DNA of 64,000 bases, from contig JAEYWK010000186.1 of assembly GCA_023431345.1 (NCBI GenBank), positions 124,001-188,000 of the forward strand. Reading direction: 5' to 3'. This document shows positions 9,221-19,000 of this stretch, in pieces. Source of the DNA: Pseudomonadota bacterium (lineage in GTDB: Bacteria > Myxococcota_A > Polyangia > Polyangiales > Polyangiaceae). A program made the translations under genes and the position numbers. Below the pieces are notes generated by a model. The model was not told the origin of the DNA and did not search any database. It saw nothing but the letters and a program-made list of their open reading frames with translations. Position 1 is the first letter of the stretch; each line of letters starts with the position of its first letter.

Positions 9221-9254
9221 TTTTTGTCTGTCGCTTTGGCGACCGCGACAAAAA
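9221..9254. repeat. Inverted repeat between convergent genes
   Basis: TTTTTGTC (9221-9228) pairs with GACAAAAA (9247-9254), and an inner stem GTCGC/GCGAC closes a TTTG loop. The T-run lies 5' and the A-run 3' on both strands, so it lacks the U-tract order of an intrinsic terminator. It is preceded by a run of nine to ten C residues near 9192-9200. Confidence 0.35.
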
Positions 9255-9340
9255 GCAGGAGCGAAGGTCGCTCGCGCCCCGCGCCTTTCGCTCGCGCCGC
9301 TCGTCGTTCCGTGTGGCCAGTCGCGCGTGGTCGAGGGGTC

Positions 9341-10177
9341 TCAGCCCTTATCGAGCTTCTTGGCCATGGCTTCGCCGAGCTCGATCGCCCGCTTGGTGGC
9401 CGAGTCGACGGCGTCGATCAAGGTGCGGCGCAGGCCGCCGCTCTCCAGCGTGTGCAGGCCGGCGATGGCGGTGCCGCCCGGGCTGGTCACCATGTCCTTC
9501 AGGCGACCGGGGTGCTCGCCCGTCTCGAGCAGCAGCTTGGCGGAGCCGTAGACGGTCTGGGCCGCGAGCAACAGCGCGGTGTCGCGGTGCAGGCCGACCT
9601 TCACTCCGCCGTCGGCCAGCGCTTCGATCATGACCATCACGTACGCGGGCCCGCTGCCCGAGAGACCGGTGACGGCGTCGATCAACGACTCATCCAGCAC
9701 GACGGAGCGGCCGATGGCCGCAAACAGCGTCTGCGTGACGTCGATGTCGTCTTGCGTCGCGCGCGAGCCGGGCGCGATCCCGGTGGCGCCCGCGAGGGCG
9801 ATGGCGGCCGTGTTCGGCATGGCGCGGACGACCCGCACGTGAGCGGGCAAGCGCGCTTCCAACGAACGGATCGGCACGCCGGCCGCGATCGACACGAGCA
9901 GCGTGTCGGGCTGGAACGACTCCGCCATTTGGTCGAGCACGCGATCGATGACCTGCGGCTTCACCGCCAGCACCACCAGGTTCGACTCGGCCGCGAGCTG
10001 CCGGTTGTCGGTGAAGGTGCGGATGCCGTGCTCGGCCTCCAGCTCCTTCAAGTGCTCGGCGCGCACGTCGCTGGCGCAGATTTGCGATTTTTCAACGCTC
10101 TTCGAGGCGAGCAGGCCGCGGATCAACGCGCCGGCCATGTTGCCGGCGCCGAGCATGCCGATGCGTCGAGATTTCAT
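9341..10177 (-). CDS. proC: Pyrroline-5-carboxylate reductase
   Basis: Last step of proline biosynthesis: NAD(P)H-dependent reduction of 1-pyrroline-5-carboxylate. The N-terminal Rossmann motif GAGNMAGALIRG, VVLAVKPQ, VRAMPNTAA and the C-terminal signature (LSGSGPAYVMVMIEALADGG, then TVYGSAKLL and SPGGTAIAGL) are all present. Length 278 is typical. It begins 10 nt after the HAD gene stop, making it the last gene of a dnaJ - HAD - proC transcript. No yggS-like partner is present. Confidence 0.95.
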   Translation of the reverse strand: MKSRRIGMLGAGNMAGALIRGLLASKSVEKSQICASDVRAEHLKELEAEHGIRTFTDNRQLAAESNLVVLAVKPQVIDRVLDQMAESFQPDTLLVSIAAGVPIRSLEARLPAHVRVVRAMPNTAAIALAGATGIAPGSRATQDDIDVTQTLFAAIGRSVVLDESLIDAVTGLSGSGPAYVMVMIEALADGGVKVGLHRDTALLLAAQTVYGSAKLLLETGEHPGRLKDMVTSPGGTAIAGLHTLESGGLRRTLIDAVDSATKRAIELGEAMAKKLDKG

Positions 10178-10187
10178 GGGCGGGAAG

Positions 10188-10874
10188 CTAACTCACGAGC
10201 CCCAGCCGAGCCAGGATTTCGCGCAGCGAGCGCGGGCCATCGGCACCGTACGCGCGCTCCGGCAGGGTGCGCTCGGCGTAGCGCGCGTCGAACCAAACCG
10301 CGCTCGCGCCCGCGCCGAGGGCGCCCTGCACGTCCGCCTCCCACGCATCGCCCACGTGCAGAAGCTCCCCTGGCTCGACGCCGAGCGCCCGACAGGCGTG
10401 CTGAAAGATCCGCGCATCGGGCTTATCGATGCCGACTCGCCCCGAGTCGACCACGACGTGGAAAGCGTCGCTCCAGCCGAGCTCGTCGATCAGCTCCGCC
10501 AGGTGACCCTCCGAGTTCGAGATCACGGCCAGCTTCGCGCCCGCGCTCCGAAGCTCACGCACCAGCTCGATCATGCCGGGAATCGGCTTGCGCCACAGGT
10601 TCTTCTTCGGCTGCTCCTGCCACAGCCAGCTCGCGAGTGACGGCGCGGATTCTGGTGGCACGCCGCCCGCCTCTAGCTGAGCTTGCATCATCGCGAGCCA
10701 GGCGACCGCGTGACCCTCGGCCTTGAGCTCGCCGTAGAGCTGCCAAGCGTGCTCCGCGCCCGCCGCGGCGCGGGCTTGCTCGAAGGCGTGCCCTCGCTCG
10801 GCCAAGCGCGCGCCGACGAACTGGTAGTCGAGCTCCGCCAGCGTTTGTCCGAAGTCGAACGCGACCGCCCTCAT
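10188..10874 (-). CDS. HAD-superfamily hydrolase
   Basis: A 228-residue HAD-like phosphatase. Motif I is DFGQTL (nucleophile Asp7; the usual second Asp is Gly, as also seen in some active family members such as YihX-type enzymes), motif II is VISNS, motif III the lysine in GIDKPDARIF, and motif IV HVGDAWEAD. A helical cap lies at about residues 18-95. The substrate cannot be told from sequence. Its ATG overlaps the dnaJ stop by 4 nt (ATGA on the minus strand), indicating translational coupling, and proC follows at 10 nt. Confidence 0.88.
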   Translation of the reverse strand: MRAVAFDFGQTLAELDYQFVGARLAERGHAFEQARAAAGAEHAWQLYGELKAEGHAVAWLAMMQAQLEAGGVPPESAPSLASWLWQEQPKKNLWRKPIPGMIELVRELRSAGAKLAVISNSEGHLAELIDELGWSDAFHVVVDSGRVGIDKPDARIFQHACRALGVEPGELLHVGDAWEADVQGALGAGASAVWFDARYAERTLPERAYGADGPRSLREILARLGLVS

Positions 10875-11962
10875 CCGAAGAGCCCGCGTAGCTTCTCCAA
10901 GAAGCCTTGTTGTTGAGGCTGCACGTCTTCACCCAGCTCCCGCCCGAGCTCTTCGATCAGCTCGCGCGCGCGAGGCGTGAGGCGCGCGGGGATCTCGACC
11001 TCGACCTCGACCAGCTGGTCCCCGCGACCGCTGCGCAGGCGATGCTCGACGCCTTTGCCGCGCACGCGCAGCACCTGCCCCGGCTGCGTGGAGGGGGGCA
11101 CTCGGAGCTTGATTTTCCCATCGAGCGTCGGCACGTCGATCTCGCCGCCGAGCGCGGCTTGCACGAAGGTGATCGGCACGCGGCAGACCACGTCGTCACC
11201 CGAGCGCCGAAACAAGGGGTGAGGCGCGACCTCCACCAGCAGCTCGAGGTTGCCGGGCGGCCGATCGGGTCGCGTGCGGTGACCGCCCTGATCGACCACG
11301 CGCGTCGCGCCGTGCTCGGTGCCGGGCGGCACGTCGACCTTCAGCACGCGCTCGCTGCTCGACAACCCCTTGCCGCCGCAGGCGCGGCAGGGCGTGGTCG
11401 GGAGCGAGCCCGCGCCCTTGCAGCGAGAGCAGGGCCGCTCCATCGCCAGCGGGAACAGCGCCTGCTGAAAGCGGACACGCCCGCGCCCGCCGCAGGCTCC
11501 GCAGGTCTCGACGCGCGTCCCGGGCTCGCCGCCGCGACCGCCGCACGAGCCGCAGCTGTCGGTGCGCTGATAACGCACCTCCTTGCTCGCTCCGAGCGCA
11601 GCCTCTTCGAAGGTCAACGAAAGCGGCAGCCGCACGTCGCCGCGATCGCCGCCGCGGAAGCCGAAGGCGCCCAAGATATCGCCGAAGATCTCGTCGAAGC
11701 CGCCGAAATCGACGACGTCGCCGCCAGCGCCGCGCCCGCCCGCCTGGAAAGCGGAGGGACCATAGCGGTCGTAGGCGCTGCGCTTGTCCGCGTCGGACAA
11801 GATTTGGTGGGCGAGGTTGAGCTCGGTGAAGCGATCTTGCGCCGAGGGGTCGCCTTGGTTGCGATCCGGGTGATGCTGCGCGGCCAAGCGCCGGAAAGCC
11901 GCTTTGATGTCGGCTTCGCTGGCGTCGCGGCCGACACCGAGGACTTCGTAAGGGTCGCGCAC
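10871..11962 (-). CDS. dnaJ: Chaperone DnaJ
   Basis: Hsp40 co-chaperone that stimulates DnaK ATPase. The J domain (1-68) has the HPD tripeptide (31-33). A short Gly/Phe-rich segment with GGFDEIFGD is followed by the zinc-binding region with four CxxCxGxG repeats (CGSC, CGAC, CSRC, CRAC) and C-terminal substrate-binding domains. Length 363 is close to family norm. It heads an operon with the HAD hydrolase and proC; dnaK and grpE lie about 14 kb away at 25913-28330, so the chaperone genes are split. Confidence 0.95.
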   Translation of the reverse strand: MRDPYEVLGVGRDASEADIKAAFRRLAAQHHPDRNQGDPSAQDRFTELNLAHQILSDADKRSAYDRYGPSAFQAGGRGAGGDVVDFGGFDEIFGDILGAFGFRGGDRGDVRLPLSLTFEEAALGASKEVRYQRTDSCGSCGGRGGEPGTRVETCGACGGRGRVRFQQALFPLAMERPCSRCKGAGSLPTTPCRACGGKGLSSSERVLKVDVPPGTEHGATRVVDQGGHRTRPDRPPGNLELLVEVAPHPLFRRSGDDVVCRVPITFVQAALGGEIDVPTLDGKIKLRVPPSTQPGQVLRVRGKGVEHRLRSGRGDQLVEVEVEIPARLTPRARELIEELGRELGEDVQPQQQGFLEKLRGLFG

Positions 11963-12134
11963 TCGGCTTCGGCCATAGCATGGCCATTGGCGCTCGGCTG
12001 GAGCTTCCGCCGCGCGGCTCCGCGGCTGCGATTCTGGCGCGCCGTCGCGGGGGCCGGCAGCGCCGCGGCCGCGCGCCCGCTGCTCGGGCGGCCAGGTGGG
12101 ACCACGACCCCTTCCCGGACTGCGTTCGGCCGGC

Positions 12135-12140
12135 TACGCT
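12135..12140 (+). promoter_or_regulatory. Putative -10 element upstream of pilZ gene
   Basis: TACGCT ends 13 nt before ATG 12154. No convincing -35 box or ribosome-binding site is seen. Part of a recurring short-leader pattern in this window. Confidence 0.25.
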
Positions 12141-12153
12141 TCGCCGTTACTGG

Positions 12154-12552
12154 ATGAGTACGTCCGACGACGACCGGCGCCACGGCTACCGAGCTCCCAT
12201 CGAGCTCAAGGTCGAATACAAGCGGCTGAACACGTTCTTCGCGGACTACACGCGCAACATCTCGCGCGGCGGCACCTTCATCGGCACCGACAAGCCCTTG
12301 AAAGTGGGCACCGAGTTCGTGTTCGCGCTCGGCGTTCCGAACATGGTCGAGCCGCTGCGACTGCGCGGCAAGGTGATCTGGACTACCGACGTCGCCGACG
12401 CCACCAAGGCCAACCCCGCCGGCATGGGCATCGAGTTCCAGTACGACGAAGGTGAGCGCGCGAAGAAAGAGGCCGCCGTCGAGCGCTTGCTGGCGGCGGA
12501 GCTGGGCGAGCACCTCGCGACCAAGCTGCTCGGCCGCAAACCGCAGCTCTGA
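12154..12552 (+). CDS. PilZ-domain protein
   Basis: A 132-residue single-domain protein. The segment RRHGYRAPIELKVEY and the NISRGGTFIGT motif correspond to the c-di-GMP-binding R(x)xxR and D/NxSxxG motifs of PilZ. Strands LKVGTEFVFAL and LRLRGKVIWT and the C-terminal helix are typical of the myxobacterial PilZ subfamily. The ATG at 12154 begins shortly before the domain; the longer frame from 11980 is an Arg/Ala-rich overhang opposite dnaJ. It likely links c-di-GMP to motility or envelope functions. A stand-alone EAL protein is encoded at 53658-54464. Confidence 0.88.
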   Translation: MSTSDDDRRHGYRAPIELKVEYKRLNTFFADYTRNISRGGTFIGTDKPLKVGTEFVFALGVPNMVEPLRLRGKVIWTTDVADATKANPAGMGIEFQYDEGERAKKEAAVERLLAAELGEHLATKLLGRKPQL

Positions 12553-12566
12553 GCGCTGGCAAGCGG

Positions 12567-14783
12567 TCAGGGCACGACGACGTTCGCGGGCAGCTTGAAG
12601 TCTTTTTGCGTCTTGTCGTAGGCGGCCAGCACGTCACGTGCGATCGAGACCTCGACCAGGTCGATGGCTTCGCTCCTCGCGACCTGCTCGAGCCCCGCCT
12701 TCGCGGCGTCCGGGTTGCCTTGCGAGTGACGCGCCATCGCAGCGTAGAAGACGGCTTCGGTGCGCTGGGGGCGATCCTTGGCCGCGGCCAAGAGCTCGGC
12801 GTCGGTGAGGCGGCCGGTGGCCCACGCGCGCAGTCGCGCCGGCCAGCCCGAGCTGTCGTCGAGAGCGGAGTAGGCGTCTTCTACCGCGCCGCTCGTGGGC
12901 ACGCGCAAGCGCCGCTCGAGCAGCTGCAGCCATAGCGCCGGGTAGACTAGATCGTCACCCGACATGCCGGCGCTGAGCGCGCGCTGCACGGCGCCGCGCG
13001 CGACCGAGAGATCCGACAGCGTGAGACCGCGCCGCGCCGCATCCATCACGGTTGCCGAGAGCAGGCGCGGATCGGAACCGGCGGCCTCGAAGGCGCGCTC
13101 GGTAGCGCGGCGCACCGCGCGCTGGTCGCCGTAGTATTCGAGCACGCGGGCCAGCAGCCGCTCGGCGCGCGCCTGCGCGGCCCCGCCGCGGCTCTGCCTC
13201 TGCGCCGCGAGCGCGCGGGTGAGCGCGGCCTCCAGGGCGCGGCTCGCTTCCGTCGCGTCGCGCTTCTCGCGGAACAGCTCGAAGCGCGTCACCTGAGCGT
13301 CGCTTTCGGTCAGGATGTCTTGCGAGGCGCGCGCCGCCTCTACCGCTTTGTCGGCCCAGCCGAGCGCCTCCGTCAGCTTGCCGCGTTGACGCTCGATCGC
13401 GACCAGGAGCAGGTAGGCTTCACTGCTCGGCTCCTCCGAGAGCGACTTGAGCAGCAGCGGCCGCGCGCGCTCGAGCTCCCCGTGGCGAATCTCGGTCGCG
13501 GCCATCGCGAAGCGGAGCCGCGCCGGCGTCGGTCGCAAGCGGCCCCGCAGCGCCGGCGTCGACGCCAGCTCCAGCAGCGGCCCCGCGTTCTCGAAGGTGG
13601 CGCGCGCGGCGCCGAGCCCGCCCGCGTCCTCTTCATCGTTCACGGCGCGCATCACGAAGCCGAGCGCGGTGCTCAATCCGTCGGGCTCGGGGCGCTCGTT
13701 CAACGCGGGCGCCAGCACCAGCGGCGCGACCTCCGCCATGCCGTGCGACGACAGCTCGCTCGCGAGCGGCAAGCTGCCTCGCAGCGAGCTCGGCTCCGCT
13801 CGGAACAAGCCTTCGGCGGCGCCGAAAGCGGCCGCGTCGACCAGCTCCGCGTCGAGCAGGCCGTCGGCGCTGCTGCGCGCGGACTGGAAGAAGTGATACA
13901 AATCGGCCCAGGCGTCCGCGTCACCCTCGTCGCCCGCGCGCTCCAAGCGCTCGCGCAGCTCGGGCGCCATCAGCTTCTCCAACCCCGAAGAGTCGAGCAG
14001 CGACAGCGCCCCGCGCGGATCGCGCTGGCGCAAATACAGAGCCGCCACCGTGTAGCCGCCCGCGCGGAGCGCGCGGTAGGCCTCGAAAGCTTCGTCTCGC
14101 TCCTGGCTGGAGCGAATCGGCGCCTCGCCGATGTTCGTCGACAGCGCCTGGCGCAGCCAAGCGACGGTCGCTTTCTTGGCGTTCTCCATCGCCTGCGGGC
14201 CGGTGTCGAGCAGGGCTCGACTGATCGCGACGCGCGCGCTGGCCGAAGCCGTCGACACCGCGCCCGGCCCGCGCGTGTCTTGGCGAAACTTGTCGATGGC
14301 GGCCAAGTGCGCTTGCACGTCGGCGCGCCAGCTGCCCTCTGGCAGGCGAGGCAGCAGCATCGAGTACAGCGCCAAAGCGCGCCCGTCGTTACCGACGCGG
14401 GCCACCTCCGTCGCGGCCGCGTCGAGCGCTTTTTCGCCTTTCGCGAGCATCTCGCCGCGCAGCTCTCCCGCGCGCCCGAGCAAAAACGCGCCGCTCACCG
14501 CCGAGAGCCCCGCGGCCGCGTTGCCGCTGGCGAAGCGCTGCTCCGCGCGGCGCAGCTGGTGCTGCGTGACGCCGATCAGCAAGCCGGCGCGCTCGGCGGA
14601 GCTCTCGCCGCTGAGCAGCAGCTTGTAGGTCGCGTCCCCGAAGGAATGCTCGTCGACGCTGACGGGCGCGATCGGCCCCGCCGCGGACCCTGCGTTCTTC
14701 GGATGACCTGCGCCCGCGGCGCCTCCTGCGCAGCCGTTGAGCAGGGCGGCCAGCGCGACGAGCGGAAAGACGGACAGCCGCAT
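12567..14783 (-). CDS. TPR-rich putative lipoprotein
   Basis: A 738-residue protein with a lipoprotein signal (MRLSVFPLVALAALLNGC, lipobox LNGC, Cys18) followed by an almost wholly alpha-helical, Ala/Leu/Arg-rich body of TPR-like helical pairs (for example SEAYLLLVAIERQRGKLTEA and GWADKAVEAARAS). I chose ATG 14783 because it gives a clean signal peptide; the longer frame to 14939 encodes an implausible Cys/Arg-rich leader. It is probably a periplasm-facing scaffold. It lies 94 nt downstream of a co-directional barrel protein and converges on the PilZ gene with only 14 nt between stops. No enzymatic motif is recognised. Confidence 0.75.
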   Translation of the reverse strand: MRLSVFPLVALAALLNGCAGGAAGAGHPKNAGSAAGPIAPVSVDEHSFGDATYKLLLSGESSAERAGLLIGVTQHQLRRAEQRFASGNAAAGLSAVSGAFLLGRAGELRGEMLAKGEKALDAAATEVARVGNDGRALALYSMLLPRLPEGSWRADVQAHLAAIDKFRQDTRGPGAVSTASASARVAISRALLDTGPQAMENAKKATVAWLRQALSTNIGEAPIRSSQERDEAFEAYRALRAGGYTVAALYLRQRDPRGALSLLDSSGLEKLMAPELRERLERAGDEGDADAWADLYHFFQSARSSADGLLDAELVDAAAFGAAEGLFRAEPSSLRGSLPLASELSSHGMAEVAPLVLAPALNERPEPDGLSTALGFVMRAVNDEEDAGGLGAARATFENAGPLLELASTPALRGRLRPTPARLRFAMAATEIRHGELERARPLLLKSLSEEPSSEAYLLLVAIERQRGKLTEALGWADKAVEAARASQDILTESDAQVTRFELFREKRDATEASRALEAALTRALAAQRQSRGGAAQARAERLLARVLEYYGDQRAVRRATERAFEAAGSDPRLLSATVMDAARRGLTLSDLSVARGAVQRALSAGMSGDDLVYPALWLQLLERRLRVPTSGAVEDAYSALDDSSGWPARLRAWATGRLTDAELLAAAKDRPQRTEAVFYAAMARHSQGNPDAAKAGLEQVARSEAIDLVEVSIARDVLAAYDKTQKDFKLPANVVVP

Positions 14784-14877
14784 TGGCCAGAACCTTACCA
14801 CCGCTTCGGCCAGCGGGGGCGGCGCGTCGCACGCTGCGCCCGCGTCGCCGCAGCGGGGTGGCAGGCTGCGCCGGCGC

Positions 14878-15981
14878 CTACAACAGGACGTCGAGATGCA
14901 GGCGCACGCCGCCGATATCACCGGCGCCGAGCCGGCCACCGAGCGGAGCGATGTACCCCAGGCTCGGCGCTACGCTGCCGAAGCGGGCTCCGACCTTCGG
15001 CTCCAAGACCGCCTGGACCGACGTCGGCTTGCCTCCCTGCGCGCTCGGCTCGAACGCGAAGGTCTTGATGGGGGTCCAGACGATGGCGAAATCGAGACCC
15101 GCGTACAGCAGGGGGCTGTCGAGGAAGTTGTACGTGCCGCCCAAGGTCGTCACTTCGCGCATGGCGAAGGCGTTCCGCTCGTACGTCCCGGCGCCGGGTG
15201 GAGTCGTGAAGCTCGGGTTCGCCACGTCCGTTCCGAGCGCAGGCAGCAGCACGAGCTTCAAGTCCGCGTGCAGCTCCCAATCCTTGCGCTCGTGCCTCAC
15301 GCCGCCGCCCAAGATGATCGGGAGGCGCTTGGGCTGGAACAGCTCGCTGTCGCGAAAGCCCGTGGTCGCGTCGGCCAAGCGGTTCGCGTAGTCTTGGGAC
15401 ATGCCGGTCGTATCGGAGCCGGTCTGGTCGGGGTTGCCAGCCGCGATCGGAATACCGACGCCGAACAAGATCGGCACGGTCGTGAGACGACCGACGGGAA
15501 TGCGATACTCCCCGAAGAGCTCGGGCGACCCGAGCACCGTCGAGTTGAGGGTATCGCCGTTGGCTTGCTTCACCATCGTCATCGTGATCGGAAAGCGCAG
15601 GCCGGCGCTGAGCGTGGTGGTCACGTCGTAGCGACCGCCGAGCTGGAAGCCGAGCGCGGTGCCCTGGTTGCCGGGCTCGAAATCGGGCGACTCTTCCGGC
15701 GCCTTGCCGAAGCCGATCACCACCTGACCGAAGACTTGGATGGGATCGCGGGCGCGACCCGGGTCCGGCGCTCTCTTGCTGCGCGGCTTGGCGGGGGCGT
15801 CGTCAGCCTCGCTCGCCTGCGGTTTGTCGCTCTTCTCGTTTTCGACCGGATCGCTCCAGCTGGCGCTGGCGGAGGGGCCGTCGTCCCGATTTTCATCCTT
15901 GGGTTTTTTTTGAGCGAGCGCGCTCGTGCTGACGAAAACCAGGGAAACGGCAAGGCTAACGATGGAAAGCGGGCGACGCAT
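14878..15981 (-). CDS. Outer-membrane beta-barrel protein
   Basis: A 367-residue exported protein. A signal peptide (MRRPLSIVSLAVSLVFVSTSALA, cleavage near AQK) is followed by a charged, disordered linker rich in Asp/Ser/Lys/Pro (about 24-75) and then amphipathic strands (GQVVIGFGK, LGFQLGGRYDV, LSAGLRFPITMTM, LHADLKLVLLPAL) ending in VRLHLDVLL, consistent with a barrel. ATG 15981 is supported by GGAGGA 5 nt upstream; the track of open frame further upstream is the reverse of the kinase gene. The role is unknown. It is divergent from the giant kinase gene (78 nt apart). Confidence 0.75.
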   Translation of the reverse strand: MRRPLSIVSLAVSLVFVSTSALAQKKPKDENRDDGPSASASWSDPVENEKSDKPQASEADDAPAKPRSKRAPDPGRARDPIQVFGQVVIGFGKAPEESPDFEPGNQGTALGFQLGGRYDVTTTLSAGLRFPITMTMVKQANGDTLNSTVLGSPELFGEYRIPVGRLTTVPILFGVGIPIAAGNPDQTGSDTTGMSQDYANRLADATTGFRDSELFQPKRLPIILGGGVRHERKDWELHADLKLVLLPALGTDVANPSFTTPPGAGTYERNAFAMREVTTLGGTYNFLDSPLLYAGLDFAIVWTPIKTFAFEPSAQGGKPTSVQAVLEPKVGARFGSVAPSLGYIAPLGGRLGAGDIGGVRLHLDVLL

Positions 15982-16037
15982 CGGGGTCCTCCGGGCGGCT
16001 AGGCGCGCGACGTTACCATGTGAATCGAAAACGGGAG

Positions 16038-16043
16038 TAAGCT
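16038..16043 (+). promoter_or_regulatory. Putative -10 element upstream of the giant kinase gene
   Basis: TAAGCT, 16 nt before ATG 16060, with TTACCA 19 bp further upstream (16013-16018). The region 15982-16059 must serve both divergent genes. Confidence 0.25.
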
Positions 16044-16059
16044 GCTTCGCTTCGAGCCG

Positions 16060-19000
16060 ATGAGCGATCCACTGGTACGCCAGCCGCCCAAACGACTCGC
16101 TGACTTCGAGATCATTCGTCGACTCGGAGCGGGCGGAATGGCGGAGGTATTCCTCGCCAAGAAGCGCGGCGCCGAGGGCACGTTCAAGCTTCTCGTCCTC
16201 AAGCGAATTTTGCCGGCATACGGTTCTTCGCGTCGCTTCCGCACCATGTTCGCGGAGGAAGCCCAGCTCGCGACGCGCCTGAACCACCCCAACATCGTCC
16301 AGGTCTACGACTTTCAAGACTACGGCGACGAAGGGCAGCTGCTCAGCATGGAGTACGTGGAGGGGCCCGACCTGCGCAAGCTGATGAAGGCGGCGCAGGG
16401 CAAGGGACAACGCGTTCCGCCTTACGTCTCCGCGTACGTGATCTCCGAGATCGCCAAGGGCCTTCATTACGCGCACGAGCGCAAAGACGAGGCCGGCAAG
16501 CCGCTCGACATCGTGCACCGCGACGTGTCGCCGCAAAACATGCTGCTGAGCTTCGACGGCGCCGTGAAAATCGCCGATTTCGGCATCGCCTCCGCGAATT
16601 TGTTCCGTGAGGAGCCGGGCGTCCTCAAGGGCAAGACGGCGTACATGTCGCCGGAGCAGGCGCGCGGTGAGCGCGTCACCCGTCGCACGGACATTTACTC
16701 CCTCGGCGTAGTATTTCACGAATTGCTGACGGGGCGCCCGCTGCACGGCGCCGCGGAGGGGCAAGAGCTGCTGGAGGCGGTGCGGGCAGGTCGCGTGGAG
16801 CCGCCGAGCACCTTCGTGCGTGAGCTGCCGAGCGACCTCGAAGAGATCGCGATGAAGCTCTTGGCCCGCGATCCAGCCGAGCGCTTCCAAACCGCTCGCG
16901 AGGTGGCGAGCGCGATCAGCCGCGTGCTCTTGCTGCGCCAACAGCTGATCGACTCACACGTGCTCGAGAGCGTGCTCGCGGATCTCGTGCCGCGCGAGCA
17001 CACCTCGCCAGGCGTGCCGCTGCCCGAGCCCATCCCGGGCTTGCACATCGGGCCCGACGCGTCCGAGCACGCTTCGTCACTCTCGATTGGCGCGGGCTCC
17101 GCCGGCTCCGAGCTAGCCGCTGACGAGAACACGGGGCCAGGGCTGACTCGCGCCGGTCTGCGTGAGCGCGCTGGGCGCGAGGTGCGCCACGTCGCGGTGG
17201 TCACGCTGTGCATTCACGGACTGCCCGAGCTCGTGGCGGCCTCCTCGCCCGGGCAGGCGGCGCACGCGCTCGATCGCCTCAAGAGCACGCTCGAAGAGAT
17301 CGCGTTTCGGCGCGGCGCCCACTTCGCCTGGACCGAATCCACGCCCGGGTCCTTGCCCTTCGCGAGAGCCGTCGTCGGCTTGATGGCGAACCCGGCGCGC
17401 GCGCCGCTCGACGCGGTCTGGCTCGCGATCGACGTGCACGAGGTGATCCGTGGCGCGTCGGAGGATCTGCCGCTGCCGCTGCGGGGCTCGATCGGTATCG
17501 TGCGCGGCATCGCCACGGGGCAGCGCGACAAGGCGGGCCACCTGGTGCAGCACGAGCTGACCGAGCCCGCCAATCACCTCGCCGATCTGCTCGGTGAGCA
17601 CGCCCCGCCCGGCGTGAGCTGGGTCGCGGGCGGCCTCTACCGCCTCGTCCGGCGCGACTTCGTCTGGGGCGACGCGCCGACGATCAAGATCCCCGGCGCC
17701 GAAGAGCGCAACTTGCCGGCGGACATGCGCATCTACTCGCTGCTACGCCCGCACACGCGCGAAGAGAAGCTGCTGGAGATGGCCAGCGCCTCGAGCGACC
17801 TGATTGGGCGCGACGCCGAGCTGGCTGATTTGCACGCTGCCTACTACGGCGTGGTCGGTTCGGGGCTGTCGACGGGACAGGTCGCAGCGCGGGTGATCTC
17901 CGGCGAGATGGGCATCGGCAAGACCGCCCTGCTCACCGCGTTCTTGAACGAGCTGCCGCCCGACGCGCGCGTGCTGCGCGCCGAGTGCTCGCCCGCGCTC
18001 AGCGAGGTGCCGTTCGCGACCGTGTCCGAGTGGGTGCGCGAGCTCACCGGTACGCGCGCCGATCAGCCGATCGAGGAGGCTCGCGCGCTCATCAGCGAGG
18101 CGCTCAGCGAGCTGGCGGGCGGCGAAGACGGCCCCGAGATCGTCGAGCGTATGGCGGAGCTCGCCACGGGCCGAGTGCGCGGCGCCGTCGACGAGGCCGA
18201 CGTGGCGCGCTCGCGCCAGCTGGTCTCGCTCGGTCTGCGCCGCTTCTTCGCGCGGGCCGCGCTGGAGGCGCCGCTGGTGATCGCGCTCGACGGCCTGCAG
18301 TGGGCGGATCGCCCGAGCCTGGAGCTGGTGAGCGAGTTCCTGAAGCGGCCGGAGCCGCTGCCGATCTTGGTGCTGCTGCTGGCGAGGCCGGACGACCGCG
18401 TCATGCCTCAGCTCGAAGAGCTGGTGCGCATCGATCTGAAAGGATTGTCGGCCGAGCATCAGCTGCGCCTCCTGCAGTCGCGCTTCGGCGTGATCGACGG
18501 CGTGCGCCAGGTGTGCGCCGACTTGCTACCGCGCGCCGGCGGCAACCCGTTCTTCTTGCTCGAGATGGTCGACGCCCTGCTCGAGCGCGGTCGCTTCGAG
18601 ATCCACGAGCGGGAGGGCGGCGGTCAAGAGCTGGTGGCCGTCGAAAAGCCGGGTGAAGCGGCGCTTCCGCTGCCGTCCACGCTCGAGCAGCTGATCGCGG
18701 ATCGCTTGAACGAGCTGCCGACCGGCGAGCAGGCGATCGTGGAGTGGCTCGCGGTGGCGGGCGGGCCCCTCGGCAACGACGATCTGATCGAGCTCGAGGG
18801 TCCGGAGATCGAGGACGCCGTGATGCGCTTGTGCGCGCGCGGCTTGTGCGAGCAGAAGGGCGAGCTCACCGACGTGCGTCACCCCCTCACGCGCGACGTC
18901 GCTTACCGCGCGCTCGACCGTCGACGCCGAGTGCGCATGCATCGCCGCCTCGGCGAGCACCTCGGCCGCACTCCGCTCGGCAAGGGGCTGACGGCCGCCA

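Noticed and set aside
9182..10726. 514-codon forward frame across proC and HAD
   Set aside because: Reads antisense through two well-supported genes; Arg-rich, no motif.
10188..10874. HAD protein as an inactive pseudoenzyme because motif I lacks the second Asp
   Set aside because: DxG-type motif I also occurs in active HAD phosphatases, so inactivity is not supported.
10907..12157. 416-codon forward frame opposite dnaJ
   Set aside because: Shadow of dnaJ in a GC-rich reading frame.
13320..15068. 582-codon forward frame opposite the TPR lipoprotein
   Set aside because: Arg/Gln/Ala-rich antisense frame without signal peptide or domain.
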